64,000 bases of DNA from Catonia carolina (GCA_035578175.1 JAQMRL010000010.1:32852784-32916783); one strand, 5' to 3'; positions 21,605 to 32,687 are shown, numbered from the stretch's first letter. Made by a program: numbers and translations. Notes: generated by a model from the sequence alone, not told the origin.

Positions 21605-23278
21605 ATGGCATTATTAGGTCTAGTAATATTTCATTTTGCCCTGATCCTTTTGGTCGACATTTCACATTCTTTACGTAAAGGCTTTCCAAAATTAATCCTA
21701 AATTCCTGTCTAACGGTAATGGGTATTTTAATCACTAGGTAAATTCAGCATGAAATGGAGTCGTATAATTTTATTGTAATGTAAACTAGCAGGTAAATCC
21801 ACGTTTCCAAGTGGTTTAAGTACGTTCTATGTGTTGTGTATATCTCGGAATGATTGTAATCTTGAGAGGGTCTCAACGGGATTCTTCTCTCTCGCTCGGG
21901 TCTGTGGATTAAATTGAGATTCTGTTTATATATGAATTCATATAGAGGTGTTTACTTCCTTCACTATTTCCGATTCTATTGTGAATTTACTCTCTCTCAC
22001 TCTCTTTTCAGTTGTTATCTTTCTTTTTAGGTTTTTAAATGTGGATTACTGGATAACAGTAACATTATTATAAAATGGATCCTTCACCCTGTTCAATGTC
22101 GAATACGCTTTTTTCTACATTTTCTGTACATGATTTAACCGATCGATTGGAAGTTTTTTTTATTACGGTGCGTTCTATGCACTGATAACTATTAATCGAC
22201 TTCCACACTAACGTTTATTCTCTGTAAAAAAGGCGTTTGTATTTATTTTATTATTTATCAATTTTACAACTCTTATTACTATTTGTAAACATTCACGGTA
22301 TCTATGTAATTTCGTTTTAGTATATGAAATGTTATTTTTATATTAATGAGTTTTTTTATTTTTAATGTTTTATAAATTATTCAAAAATAATAGTTATTTT
22401 TCGTATCACGTGGTCAGTCAATTATATGACTAAAACATTTAAGAACAATAAAATAAAGTAAATTATTAGCACGGAAACCCTTAAACGATAATTTTTTTTG
22501 TAGTTTATAAACCCTGGGAGAAGATTGGGAGTTTATTTTATGAGAATCATAGAACGTGGATTAATAATTTATGGTCCAGTTGTATTTCATACATTTTTGC
22601 ATAAATCATAATTTTACAGGTTGTGAAAATTCAGTGTAAAAGTTATTAAACGAAAAACTTTCATACTAACGTGTGAAAGTGATGAATAAAACGGGAAACA
22701 GAAATTCAAACCTCAGGCCCAATACGAATGTTTATTTCGTTTCATTAATTACCTCTGAATTTCCATTTATAGAAACGTAATGGAAATTTTGGTAGGTGAA
22801 AATATTAGCACTTTAGGATTTAATAAACAAAATTTACAATACTGTATCTGTTTGTAATTTACGGTATAAATTTTTAGGTTTTGCTTTAAACCCAATATTT
22901 CGTATTTTAAAGTTTACAAGATCATGTATTTTACCAATTCCAATATAAATCGCTATTTAGTGCTCCAGAGAACATAGCAAATGCCCGCTATTTTGTCGAC
23001 CATTTACCGGTACTGTTTTCTTTAATAATATCAATGATAAGGGGTTAATTGCTTTGAACTTTAACGCTGCTGAGTTTGCTAAATTTCGTTTTATTTTGTA
23101 TGTGTATTTTCTACAATGTTCAGTTTTATTTTAAATATTTGGCTATAAAACGTTTATTATTTAAGCTTATAGTTTAATGTATTCGCATAGAAATTGGCAA
23201 TTTCATTAAAAATTTCTGTTTTATCTTGAATAAATTTTTGATAAAAATCAATTCATTTATACTTTATCTGGTCCTAAA
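21605..23278. other. No gene; one short family A fragment
   Basis: AT-rich interval. Only the ~50-bp family A fragment at 22409-22457 is recognisable. A CT-rich stretch with TCTCTCTCGCTCGG lies near 21880-22010. Confidence 0.4.
22409..22457 (-). mobile_element. Family A internal fragment
   Basis: CACGTGGTCAGTCAATTATA followed by TGACTAAAACATTTAAGAAC matches the segment of family A around the GGCTGACCATGTGATAAG landmark in reverse complement. Neither end of the element is present. Confidence 0.55.
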
Positions 23279-23280
23279 TG

Positions 23281-23857
23281 AATATTTAGGGAAGGAAAGT
23301 ATTGTTTTCATGTCGAGTTTTTACCAGATATACACGTTTTCTGATCCCAGTTTCTTGGGGAGATTGTGCTCTCTTAAAAAAATGTTTTTTTAGATTGCAT
23401 TCAGAATATGCGTTTTTGGGCAAAAGTGTATCTATAATGACCGTTTAGAACATTTAACAACCTACAACTTTTATTACAAACATTTTTTGTACAACGCTTA
23501 GTTCAGTGGAAATTAGTGATTTTCTGTTATTTTGTTTTTATCAAAATCTGTAAAAATTGTATTATTTAAGATTGCGGATTTGGTTTGCGACGAAGGTGTA
23601 TATAACTAAAGTTTTAGAAAAATAAAAAAATCTGCAACTTTTATTTGAAGCATTTACTTCTACAAAGAAATTTAGAGGCAATTACTGATTTTCCGTATTT
23701 TTAAATTCTATGGAGGTTGATTTTCATTTTGCGTCATTCACTCATGATTAATATTAGGTTATGTTTTCAAATTTACATTGTTTACTCATAGTTAAACATA
23801 ATAGTTGTTCATTACCTACATTTGCAAGAGAAAGTCGTGAGTGTTTCACATCAGATT
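23281..23857 (-). mobile_element. Family B element, internally deleted
   Basis: It starts after a diverged ATATTTAGGGAAGGAAAGTA and runs to GCAAGAGAAAGTCGTGAGTG followed by TTTCACATCAGA. The segment with the TG microsatellite is missing. Several AT changes from the better copies indicate age. Confidence 0.7.
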
Positions 23858-23864
23858 TTTATTT

Positions 23865-24495
23865 AAATTTTTGAAGTGTTAACATTAATAGTTTATATTT
23901 TATAATTAATGTGGCTTGAATCGCACTATCATGCCAGTGAAAAGTATAAATTTCACTTTTATATTTTAAAAATATGAAGGTTAAATTTAAAAATGTGAAA
24001 AGTCGTTTAAAATTTTTAATTACAAAATTTCCATACGACCGCTCGAAGCGTATACGGTTACATATATGCTTTAATACTTGTATTTTTCGTACTTATGTGT
24101 ACATTAATGAGAGGTTAAAAAATAGGTATGTTTTTATGAAGTAGTTTTTCTTTCACCCGCCTTCTGAACGCAATGTTTAAAATTCTAGACAAAGTTGGAC
24201 GGTTAATTGGAGAAGCTCAGCTTGCATTATCGGTTAAAATCTCAAACGTTCATAACATTGTTTAGTGAATTAATACTGTTCCTTAATTTACTGTTTATGA
24301 AAAACTATGCATTTGATGAAAGGACTTAAAATAAACTAAAAGAAAAAACAATCAGTTTTACTTATTTCTACTATGGAATTGCCAGTCATTGAGCTTATAA
24401 AGAAATTATTTGGAAACAGAATTATTTATCAAGAATACGAGGGTTCAAAGAACGGTCCTGTGTAAAGACCACCTGTCAGCCAATCCTATTGCTAA
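23865..24495. other. No recognisable feature
   Basis: AT-rich spacer between two B elements in opposite orientation. No frame or repeat is recognised. Confidence 0.4.
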
Positions 24496-24498
24496 AAA

Positions 24499-25440
24499 TC
24501 TGGTGTGAAACACTCACACAACTTTCTCTTGCCAATGCAAATAATTAATAATAAACCTAACATTATTAATAAAATATTAAAAATAAACAACAACTAACCT
24601 CAAAAACATAACCTTATTTTAATCATGAGTGGAAGACGCAAAATGAAAATCGAACTCAATTTGGCTTAAAAAAAACGGAAAATCACACTTTCACGCTAAA
24701 CTAGGCTCTGTAGAGAAAAATTCTCTAAACAAAAGTTGTAGATCTTTTAATTTTCTATAACTTTTATTATATACACTTTTGTCGTAAAATGCATACTAAG
24801 ACCGAAATGTTAAAAAAATCGATTTTTCTCACGTTCTCGTGAGAAAAAAACAGAAAATCGCAAATTACCGCTAAACTAAGCGTTATACAAAAAAATGTTT
24901 GAAACAGAAGTTGTAGGTTTTTAAATTCTCTACAACTTTTATTATATAAGTTTTTGCGCTAAAATTTATATTAAAGCCGTAATCTTAAAAAAACAACGTT
25001 TTTACGTGAAAACAGCCTCACCGAGAATTTCAGCAGACATGGCGCCTACCCTATCTTGTAGGGAATAAAAAATTGAGTAAAATAGGCGATTTTAAAAAAA
25101 ATCGTAGGACCAGTTTTTGAGAAAATCACAAAAAACTGAAAAATTATACGAATAAACTACTACTTCCGGTTGACCGATTTTGATGAAAATGTTCGTGTCG
25201 CGTCCGGTAGTGGTATGTAACTTAAGTTTCAAGTTTCAAGTTCGTACGGTGTTCCGTTCTTGAGATATTCTGTTCACACACACACACACACAGACACACA
25301 CACAGACCAATCGCTAAAAACATGTTTTTTGGATTCAGGGGGTCTGAAAACGTATAGATCCGGTGAAAACTCGATTTCGAAAAATCGACATGAAAACAAT
25401 ACTTTCCTTCCTATATATTCATATAGGCAAGAGAAAGTAA
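24499..25440 (+). mobile_element. Family B element, full length (reference copy)
   Basis: Best plus-oriented copy. The left end TCTGGTGTGAAACACTCACA is followed by the subterminal repeat ACTTTCTCTTGCC. The right end has the hairpin CCTATATATTCATATAGG followed by the exact inverse GGCAAGAGAAAGT and A-rich DNA. An internal CA tract (interrupted by GA) lies at about 25276-25304. There is no target duplication and no coding frame; the short frame at 25260-25451 is incidental. Short subterminal inverted repeats, a 3' hairpin, an internal microsatellite and no duplication fit a non-autonomous Helentron (HINE, DINE-1 type). Confidence 0.8.
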
Positions 25441-25484
25441 AAAACAGTTAATACATTGGATATTTTTTTGAATAAAGTTCTTTT

Positions 25485-25660
25485 CGGCCTCTTTCGTAGC
25501 TCAGTGGTTAGCGTGCTGTACTACAAAGCGGTGGTCCCGGTTATAATTCCCAGCTAGGGTCTGAAAAATTATTACACATTCAAAACCAAAGTTCATGAAC
25601 CCTAAGTGATCGCTAATGACCAAGATAAGGTAACTTTAAATGTAGTAAAAAAAAATTGTT
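25485..25660 (+). mobile_element. SINE D copy (tRNA-derived), full length
   Basis: The head contains the A box TAGCTCAGTGGTTAGCG, and about 35 bp later there is a degenerate B box GGTTATAATTCC. The body continues GCTAGGGTCTGAAAAATTAT and ends GTGATCGCTAATGACCAAGA before an A-rich tail. It is the only D copy with a clear A box. The body tail recurs at 26.2, 27.7, 34.6 and 50.9 kb. Confidence 0.75.
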
Positions 25661-25664
25661 TCCA

Positions 25665-26178
25665 ATGAAAACGTTTTTATTTATTTATACTTTCTAGTTA
25701 TCGTTATTTTTTTATAATAAATAAATAAGTTTTGTGGTCTCGATAAAATGTAAGTATTATATTTTACGTGTTAAATTTTGAGATTGGACATAGGGGGTTA
25801 ATTAGACAGACCACAAAAAGGAGACTGACTGACTTGAGTGGCCAAAGGAAACTGCAAAAACCTTGACCAGGACGACCATTTTTTTATGTATTAACTACAT
25901 ATAACAAAATGTGCTCTATCAAATGACTGAATGACAAAACATGTATTTTGTCGTGTTGGTATACTCTAAAGAATAATCGGAGAGAGGTAAAGATTAGAAT
26001 ACTGAATATTATTATTGAATACTAAAGAATATTATTGAAAATTTTTGCACCTAGAAATAGTATTCCTGGAGGAGTTACATGGATATACATGGTCGGACAA
26101 GTAAATGTGCTTTGAGGAATGAATGAAGGGTAATTGACGCTAAAACACCCTTAGAAATATGAAATTTCGTTGTGGTAA
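25665..26178. other. No recognisable feature
   Basis: AT-rich spacer between two D SINEs with no gene or shared repeat. Confidence 0.4.
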
Positions 26179-26184
26179 ATAAAC

Positions 26185-26330
26185 TATTTGTCTGCTAGTC
26201 TACAGAGCGGACGTTACGAGTTCAATTAACGGCTGGGGTTGTGAAATTATACCAAGTCAAAATCCACCGTAGTCGCTAATGACAAAGGTGTTGATATGGC
26301 TTAAAATAAATCCAAAAACCATCAGTTTAC
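26185..26330 (+). mobile_element. SINE D copy, diverged
   Basis: A B-box-like CGAGTTCAATTAACGGCTGG is followed by the D body (GTTGTGAAATTATACC) and tail CCGTAGTCGCTAATGACAAA ending TTAAAATAAA. The A-box head is not recognisable. Confidence 0.6.
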
Positions 26331-26334
26331 TGTT

Positions 26335-27130
26335 TACTCAGTAATATTTTTCCAAAATTTCCTTAAAGAAACTGAAAAATATAACTAATTTATTAATTTT
26401 AACTTGATTAAACAATGTACTACATTAATCTGATAATCTAAAATTTTATAATGCACAGCTGTTAAATTGGAAAAATTGTATAAAGATAGATTAACTTAAA
26501 GGGTTGTAACAATATTTACTGTATAAAGAACTGTGTAAATGTACCCTTACATAATCTTTTTTTAGTGTTGCATAAACAACGATTCTTGATAAGAGCGACG
26601 GCCATCACTTGTTTCCTTCATCCATCACTCTCAGACATCAGACATCACATCACGTTGAAGACTAGAGATCCTTTAATCTTATTTTCACGTACTTTATTTA
26701 TAAAAAAAATGTAAATAAGTGCTACAAACTTCTTTTCACCGAAATTTTTTGTAGTGGGCGGGGAGTTTTTTTGGGCGTGTAGAGTAAATATTGATTTTTT
26801 ATAAAAGCTGTTATTATGTGAACCTAGAAATTGATTCTCGAATACATTAGACACGTCTTTTTAACGCTTTTGGTAAGATGCTTATCTATTAGATTAAGTG
26901 TATCGGGTTCAAGTATGTTAACTGGACGAGCTGCATTAAATAAACTAAAACATTAAAAAGTGAGAGAGAGCTTGTATTATATACGTGATGTTCCTGTAAC
27001 ATAAATGTTATGTAAGCCTCGTATGGTATGTTTAATATGTAATCACTTCCCGATGTTGACGTGAATAGTGCTGAAGAATGAAAAGTACAGCAAATCGATT
27101 CTTATTTTATCATTAGTGACTATTTTTGGG
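26335..27130. other. No gene recognised
   Basis: AT-rich. A GGGTTCAAGTA word at about 26908 resembles a B box but has no convincing A box upstream. The frame at 26645-26854 has no motif. Confidence 0.35.
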
Positions 27131-27138
27131 TTTTTTGT

Positions 27139-27345
27139 CATCAGTCGTTCAGACTGGTTTGATGGACTTCTACAAGCTGTTCTTTCTTTTGCAAGTCGTT
27201 TCATATCTACATACCTCCAACACCCTACATCTTTTGCTATTTGCTTTTAATATATTCTAATTTTTGCCTCCCCTACAATTTACTCCCTCAATATTACCCT
27301 CCTTTTCAAATGTTTTAAAAATTTTTTCCTAATCTGTACATCAGA
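27139..27345 (+). mobile_element. Dispersed repeat related to the family A 5' end
   Basis: GTCATCAGTCGTTCAGACTG followed by GTTTGATG parallels the family A start (GTCATCAGCC...GGCTGGTTTGAA). Here the stem is CAGTC/GACTG instead of CAGCC/GGCTG. The sequence then continues with a pyrimidine-rich body unlike family A. From memory this GTCATCAG..CTGGTTTGATG start is widespread in insect genomes. The 3' limit is unclear. Confidence 0.5.
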
Positions 27346-27359
27346 TTTATTAAATTGTT

Positions 27360-27492
27360 GGTTAAGATTACGGAGTCGGTGAGTTTTAACTTGTAATATT
27401 TTCCAGACTATATACGTTTATGAAACTCGGAACCTTTGTCTTAACAGTGCACCAGACTTTATGTATTAACCACTGTGCCATCCTACTAACTT
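27360..27492 (-). mobile_element. Possible tRNA-derived SINE
   Basis: Minus strand shows TGGCACAGTGGTTAATAC (A-box-like) and, about 35 bp later, AGGTTCCGAGTTTC (degenerate B box), at a spacing plausible for a tRNA head. The tail does not match families C, D or E. Confidence 0.4.
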
Positions 27493-27655
27493 TCCATTAA
27501 AATGTTTTACAAACGTTAAAAAGAAACAGTTATGAGTTTGTAGACGTATTTTTTTCAAATGCTTGAATTGGTATTACAGTGGATAAAGCATTTTTAAAAA
27601 TTATAAAATTTTGGTTCTTTTGAGCGTTTTAATGGTACATTCTAACGTTTTTATT

Positions 27656-27752
27656 TTTTTTTTAAAGCCGCATCAACATCTTGGTCGAACCTGGGACCTC
27701 TGATTTGCAACGTAGTGCACTAAACACCGGGTTGCAAAAGCGGCCAACTTAT
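27656..27752 (-). mobile_element. SINE D copy with body deletion
   Basis: Minus strand: GCCGCTTTTGCAACCC, a weak A box (GTGTTTAGTGCAC) and a good B box (CCAGGTTCGACC), joined directly to the D tail ACCAAGATGTTGATGCGG and an A-rich run. The ~80-bp body between the B box and the tail seen in the 25.5-kb copy is missing. Confidence 0.6.
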
Positions 27753-27759
27753 ACGAGTA

Positions 27760-28688
27760 TTTTTTTTGTTTGTACAATCGTTAAGAATAATAAAGCACTT
27801 GTACACGAGACTGTTCTTTCAAGCTTTCTCTTTTAGATTACTAACATATTATAAACTTAACGAAATCGTGATAATTTTTTAAAGAACTACTTCATTTTGT
27901 TTTTGACCGATATGGTTATTGCATTGATTGAATCGTACTATTTTTTTTTAAAGACTTTCCTGGTTTTAAACACAGTGAAAGTTATTTGATGTCTTTTAAT
28001 TTCGAATAATTATTTATTCTCTTTATTAGAATTCTTGTTTTATGGTTAGACTCGAAAGAATATAAATTGTTTTAATTAAAACTGTTTTTTTCTCTTTTCT
28101 AGGTAAGTGTTATCAGCCCATTCATGATACTGGATATAGTAGTCTTGTGTTATGTAAGTACTATTAAATCTCTGATTTACTTAAAGGGAAGTAAACTCTG
28201 ATACAGCATATGGAATTATAAATATTGTAATTTCCTTTAAGGTTCGCTATAAATAAGAAAACCGCCTGGTATGTAACCATTAACAATCTGTCAGTAAAAA
28301 CACAAAATCCGTTGAAATTCTATGGTATAAAACTGATTAAATAAGTTATATGAATTTTAAATAATTCAGAATAGCAATATTTATGATTGACTTGCATTTG
28401 TTTTCAAATTTTAGCTATTTGGAAAAAGTATACTCAAAATCATTTTTGCTTTTAAGGTATTTTTCGTAAATGATGATATGAGTTATTAACGAGTTATGAA
28501 CTTAATTTATTGTTATTAAATTTTAGTTTATGATATTCAATTTTTTTGAGGGTATAATTTTTAAGTGATATAAATTTTTTCAAATAACTCAAAGTAGCGG
28601 CCAAATTAAAAATTAATCTTCAGGGGGAAAAATATATAGGCCTACTAAAACTGTATCAATGATTATTTTAACAAATATTTATAATTTT
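27760..28688. other. No recognisable feature
   Basis: AT-rich interval with no motif-bearing frame or shared repeat. Confidence 0.4.
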
Positions 28689-28689
28689 T

Positions 28690-28740
28690 ATTTATATATA
28701 TATATATATATTTATTTATTTATTTATTTATTTATTTATT
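28690..28740 (+). repeat. (TA)n / (TTTA)n microsatellite
   Basis: A run of TA units passes into about eight TTTA units. The compound repeat is uninterrupted. Confidence 0.95.
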
Positions 28741-29004
28741 ATCATTAATCGAGATTGCACTGTTCATCCAGTATAAAATTCCAATTATAAAGGAGGCACC
28801 TGCACAACAAATGAAAAATATAAAATTGTTTCAACTTCAGCATTAAAATATCGGAATCCTGATCGGTCATCAGACCAGGAAACGTGTACTTTATAGCACT
28901 TGGACACTTAGTCATTTCAACCTAAAATTTGTATCAGCTTCGGACTATCCGAAAGGTTCAGAACACAATTACGGTATTAGGAAATGCGTATTTTAAGTTA
29001 ATCC

Positions 29005-29400
29005 CAATTCAGGTGCCTTCTCCTCCGAGATCTTTGGCAACCATGAAGGCCACTTTAGTATTGTTGATTCTCCGGCGAATTAGGATAACCGAATTCATAC
29101 CATTCTTAAAGATTCCTCAGCCATGATGTTCTACGTTTACCTGGACCGCGCTTACCATATTTCTCCCTGCATGCTGCAGTATTCTATATTTTTCGCGTCT
29201 CATCGCACGACCAAAGTACTTCAACTATTCAATATTTCACAGTATTCATAACTTCCATTGTTTTATTTAACTTCACCAAAATGTCTTAAGTTCCTTGTTC
29301 TATCCGACCATTGTATATGCAGCAATTACGTATAACACCACACCTTGAAAACCTCGAGAGTTTTTATCTCAAAAGTCCAGACATTTGAAAAGAGTTTGTG
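29005..29400 (-). mobile_element. LINE remnant (RT extreme C-terminus)
   Basis: Minus strand from about 29170 reads REKYGKRGPGKRRTSWLRNL, a stop, EWYEFG, then a degenerate region to VAKDLGGEGT. This matches the 'RGPGRRR.SWL+NLREW ... MIANLR' tail of endonuclease/RT proteins. Upstream sequence to about 29400 looks like the same protein but is too decayed to read. Two in-frame stops are present. Confidence 0.6.
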
Positions 29401-29584
29401 TTGAATTTACAATGAATTAATTTAGACTAAATTATATATTAAAAATCCCTTTCATTAGACGACGCGTCTGGTGGCAGTTTTTTAAATCGTACCTTTGGTT
29501 TATGACCAAACCATTAGTGATTTCTGTATTTACTCAAGGAGGAATCGAGTGACACTATTTTTGTTTCCAAATCCCGATTTGATT

Positions 29585-29860
29585 TCTTGACTTCTGGTTT
29601 TGGGCCACTTCCGGTCGAAACCGGAAATTCTTACCCACTAACGTTTTATGTAGATTGTAAATCTAAAAACCGTTTTTTGCTATCTCTTGTAGTTTCTGAA
29701 CCTTTGATTTTTTTGACTTTCGGTTTTGGGTCACTTCCGGTCGAAACCGGAACTGCAAACCCAATTTAGGTCATCTAACTTTTTGTGAAGATTACGAATT
29801 CTAAAACCGTTTGTTGCTATCTCTTGTAGTTTCCTACGTCTGGCTTTGACGGACAAACAT
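29585..29860 (+). repeat. Two tandem ~125-bp units with a CCGG-stem palindrome
   Basis: Two head-to-tail units each contain TTTTGGG.CACTTCCGGTCG and the perfect inverted repeat TTCCGGT-CGAA-ACCGGAA, then a 3' part ending GCTATCTCTTGTAGTTTC. Units start near 29588 and 29714. The short frame at 29587-29769 is a by-product of the repeat. Inverted relatives occur at 38.8-39.1 and 39.7 kb, so the unit is dispersed as well as tandem. Confidence 0.75.
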
Positions 29861-29879
29861 TCAAAATGACACGAAAATG

Positions 29880-31170
29880 AAACAAAATGACAATTTTATA
29901 AATTTCCACATAAAAAAATTATTAATCGTATTTGTATATTTCTCCCACTACAGATTATGTCGTAAAGGCGTTATAGTTAATTGTATAAATTTTTTGTTGA
30001 AAGCGGTGTATTTTTTGTTTTCTGTAACGAACCAAAACCCAAGTTTCTCGCGCATTTTACAAACAGCTTTAAAAAATGAAAATATTTTCTTTCATGAATG
30101 TGTTCTTGTGGCTTATTTTAACTTTTGTTTTATGATAAAGTTCTTTTTGTGGGTACGTTAACGGTGATGAATACCTATTAAATTATATTAGTTTTTTTAC
30201 TTTTTCGTTACAAATTATGTCGTAAAATAATGATTGTTTATGTTCTGATGAAGGTATTCATAAATCCCCTTCTATTATGATCCGTTCCTTATTTTACTTC
30301 ATTTATAATTTTAGCCCATAAGTAAGACGTGAAATAAAATGTATACTCTACCACTAAAACCCATAAAATTGTTAGGTTTTATTTCTCCCCAATTCTTTTA
30401 CAAGAGCAATTTCAGTTTACTGTTAACAATAAATACACCTGAATGGTGGTTTCCCTACTTACTGTCGAATTATAGAGAGAGGGTCCTTTTCCCTACTTTA
30501 GCTGCATTTTTAATATCCTATTATAGTGGTGTTAGTCGCTTTACGCAGCCGCATATCAAATCAGCTGATCGATCTTTACAGTGCTACCAGTTATAGGGAA
30601 ATTTATAACCGAGTGATACGGGATATTTTTGGCTGATATATCTGCAGTACTAATCCGTTAGTATGCCTTAATTTTATTGACAACTCACCTATTAAACGCT
30701 TTGATACAATTAAAAGTTTTATTATCGTCTTTCTTTTATGTTTATTGTTATTAGGAATTAAATGTGATTTTATTACTCCATGTTTGCGAAGATTGTTTTT
30801 CTTAATTTATATTCCGATATCAGACTATTGTCTCGAAACACTTTGTGCGAAATAATACAATAAAACTTTGATAACATTAAAATATGTAAACCTGTATTTT
30901 TAAAAATAATTTACTACATTAGTTTTTTATTTCAATATTAATGTTCATAATGATTACTTGTTGGAATTTTTAATTGGTAAAACGTTAATTGTATTTAAAT
31001 AACAGTAATTTACAATTCAGTTTATAAAACTTTAGTTTTTAAAGACTCTTTTTCTGTCTACAATAAAATTAATTATTTAGTTGATATTTGTTCCGTTTCA
31101 AAACTTCTTTAAGACTGATTGGAGAATTCTTGGGAAATATATTTCTAGTTCAGCCTTAATCTCATTCAGA
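29880..31170. other. No recognisable feature
   Basis: About 1.3 kb of AT-rich sequence. The frames at 29877-30161 and 30339-30596 are open for 94 and 85 codons but have no motif, and their hydrophobic Phe/Leu/Tyr-rich composition is what chance gives in AT-rich DNA. Confidence 0.35.
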
Positions 31171-31177
31171 AAGTAAA

Positions 31178-31470
31178 TGCTGGGCTTTTATGAATACATC
31201 AAGAAATGTTTACAAAAAGAACAACCAAAACTATTCTTGAATCGATGGACGAAAGGAAGACACGTGTCAACTGGTTTAATGACGCTAAGGAGGACCTAGA
31301 AACATATAACATAAGAAACGGTACTCAACTGATAAGAATATTTTAAAGTCATTGACGCTATAAAGGGGTGCCAAGAGAAAACTAAAAGAAGGAAGATAGG
31401 AACCATCTGATTGATCGGAGGTGAGAAAGGTAGCACACTCCGTAATGATTTACTATTGCGTTACTCGAAA
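31178..31470 (+). mobile_element. LINE remnant (RT C-terminal tail)
   Basis: Forward frame: TKTILESMDERKTRVNWFND followed by AKEDLETYNI. This matches the 'LT+.IL....+.+..WF.DVKEDL.EY.I' block also present at 6.8 and 19.9 kb. Later sequence is frameshifted. Upstream of 31178 nothing is recognisable. Confidence 0.6.
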
Positions 31471-31479
31471 GAGGAGGAG

Positions 31480-32155
31480 AAAAAACTAATATATACATAG
31501 CGTGGTTTTCCTTCTTTTTCCTAGGTATCCTTTACAGTAACTTATGCCGATTTGCATAACTGTACTCTTTAAAAAGTTTCAGATTTCGTATGTTTTGTTT
31601 TTTTGTAGTTAACTGTCTTTGTACCCGTAGACACAAATTCTCGAAATTGATTAATTGATAATCGCAAGTATTTGATTAAAATTTGATAGAAATTCATCGA
31701 TCTGGACTTCTGGATCAATTTACGTCATACCATGTGCTAGATAATACCTTCTGCACCACCTACAATTTGGATCGGTGGGTAAATACGTTATTGTGAACTA
31801 AAAACATAATTAATAAAAATTGTTGGGCACCAGCTCTGTCAGCAGAGCGTGAGAAATAAATAAAACGACTATATCTCCTTACTTACAGTAAATTCTTAAT
31901 CAATAATAAACTACTAACTTAATCTCCTAACTACTAACAAAATTATCCTTAAATTACCCTAACCTATTTTAAAATATAGCCAACCTTTTTTGCCGCGACG
32001 TTAATACAAAAACAAGAAATTAAAAACCCTTAATAAAATATACGAATGAATTACCTCAAATTAACTGTCTCCGTTTTCTTTTTCTTCTCTTTGTTCTCCT
32101 GGTCACTCTCGTTATCCTAGTTTCTTCTTCAAATTCTTCTTCTTAACAACTCCTC
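31480..32155. other. No gene; one small hairpin
   Basis: AT-rich with pyrimidine-rich tracts near 32060-32150. At about 31831-31849 a perfect 6-bp stem GCTCTG-TCAG-CAGAGC is present. No frame or shared repeat is seen. Confidence 0.35.
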
Positions 32156-32159
32156 TATT

Positions 32160-32310
32160 TCACACTTAAGTCCCAAGGGAACTGATTGTGAATTTCCTGG
32201 GTTCGAACCAGGAAACCTCTGATTAACAAGCCTCCCTCTCCCACCAACCGTTCAACCAACTTGGAGGGCCACCGGGAAGGAGAACTACCCCTAATGATTG
32301 GCTGTAAGTT
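32160..32310 (-). mobile_element. tRNA-derived SINE with intact T-arm
   Basis: Minus strand: an A-box-like AGTTGGTTGAACGGTTGG, and 40-45 bp later CCTGGTTCGAACCCAGG, which forms a perfect T-arm (CCTGG/CCAGG, 7-nt loop) and a canonical B box. There is no matching acceptor stem, so it is a SINE head rather than a tRNA gene. The tail does not match families C, D or E. Confidence 0.6.
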
Positions 32311-32488
32311 GGTAGGTGGAAGAAAGACCCAAAAACACAGAGGAAGAAAATACACCGGCCTAATGAATATCATATGGTTGACCGTTAGTTATATTTACTA
32401 CTATTATTGTATAACTACTATTTTAATGTAACTTAATCTAACAATAGGGGTTTTCCCTAACATGATTTATTTGGTTTCTACCTGAGTA

Positions 32489-32617
32489 ATGGTAATTCTC
32501 AATTACTATAATTGAGAATTATAGTAATTCTCAATTACTATACCTCAATTATAGTAATTCTCAATTACTATACCTCAATTATAGTAATTCTTAATTACTG
32601 TAATTGAGAATTACCAT
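32489..32617. repeat. 30-bp tandem array forming a large palindrome
   Basis: Four 30-bp units (32491-32520, 32521-32550, 32551-32580, 32581-32610); units 2 and 3 are identical. The outermost 18 bp, ATGGTAATTCTCAATTAC (32489-32506), are a perfect inverted match to 32600-32617, and each unit is internally near-palindromic (TAATTCTCAATTA type). The whole 129 bp can fold as one hairpin or as several alternative cruciforms. Confidence 0.9.
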
Positions 32618-32687
32618 AACTTCCATTGTTTGTACAATATTGTAACTTTTACAATGGTACATTTCTTTGAAAACCAGTAACAATGTA

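Noticed and set aside
26880..26930. Possible SINE head around GGGTTCAAGTA
   Set aside because: A B-box-like word is present but there is no credible A box at the right spacing and no tail shared with families C, D or E.
29877..30161. 94-codon hydrophobic frame as a membrane protein
   Set aside because: Phe/Leu/Ile enrichment is what T-rich DNA encodes by chance. No charged loops, signal peptide cleavage site or family motif.
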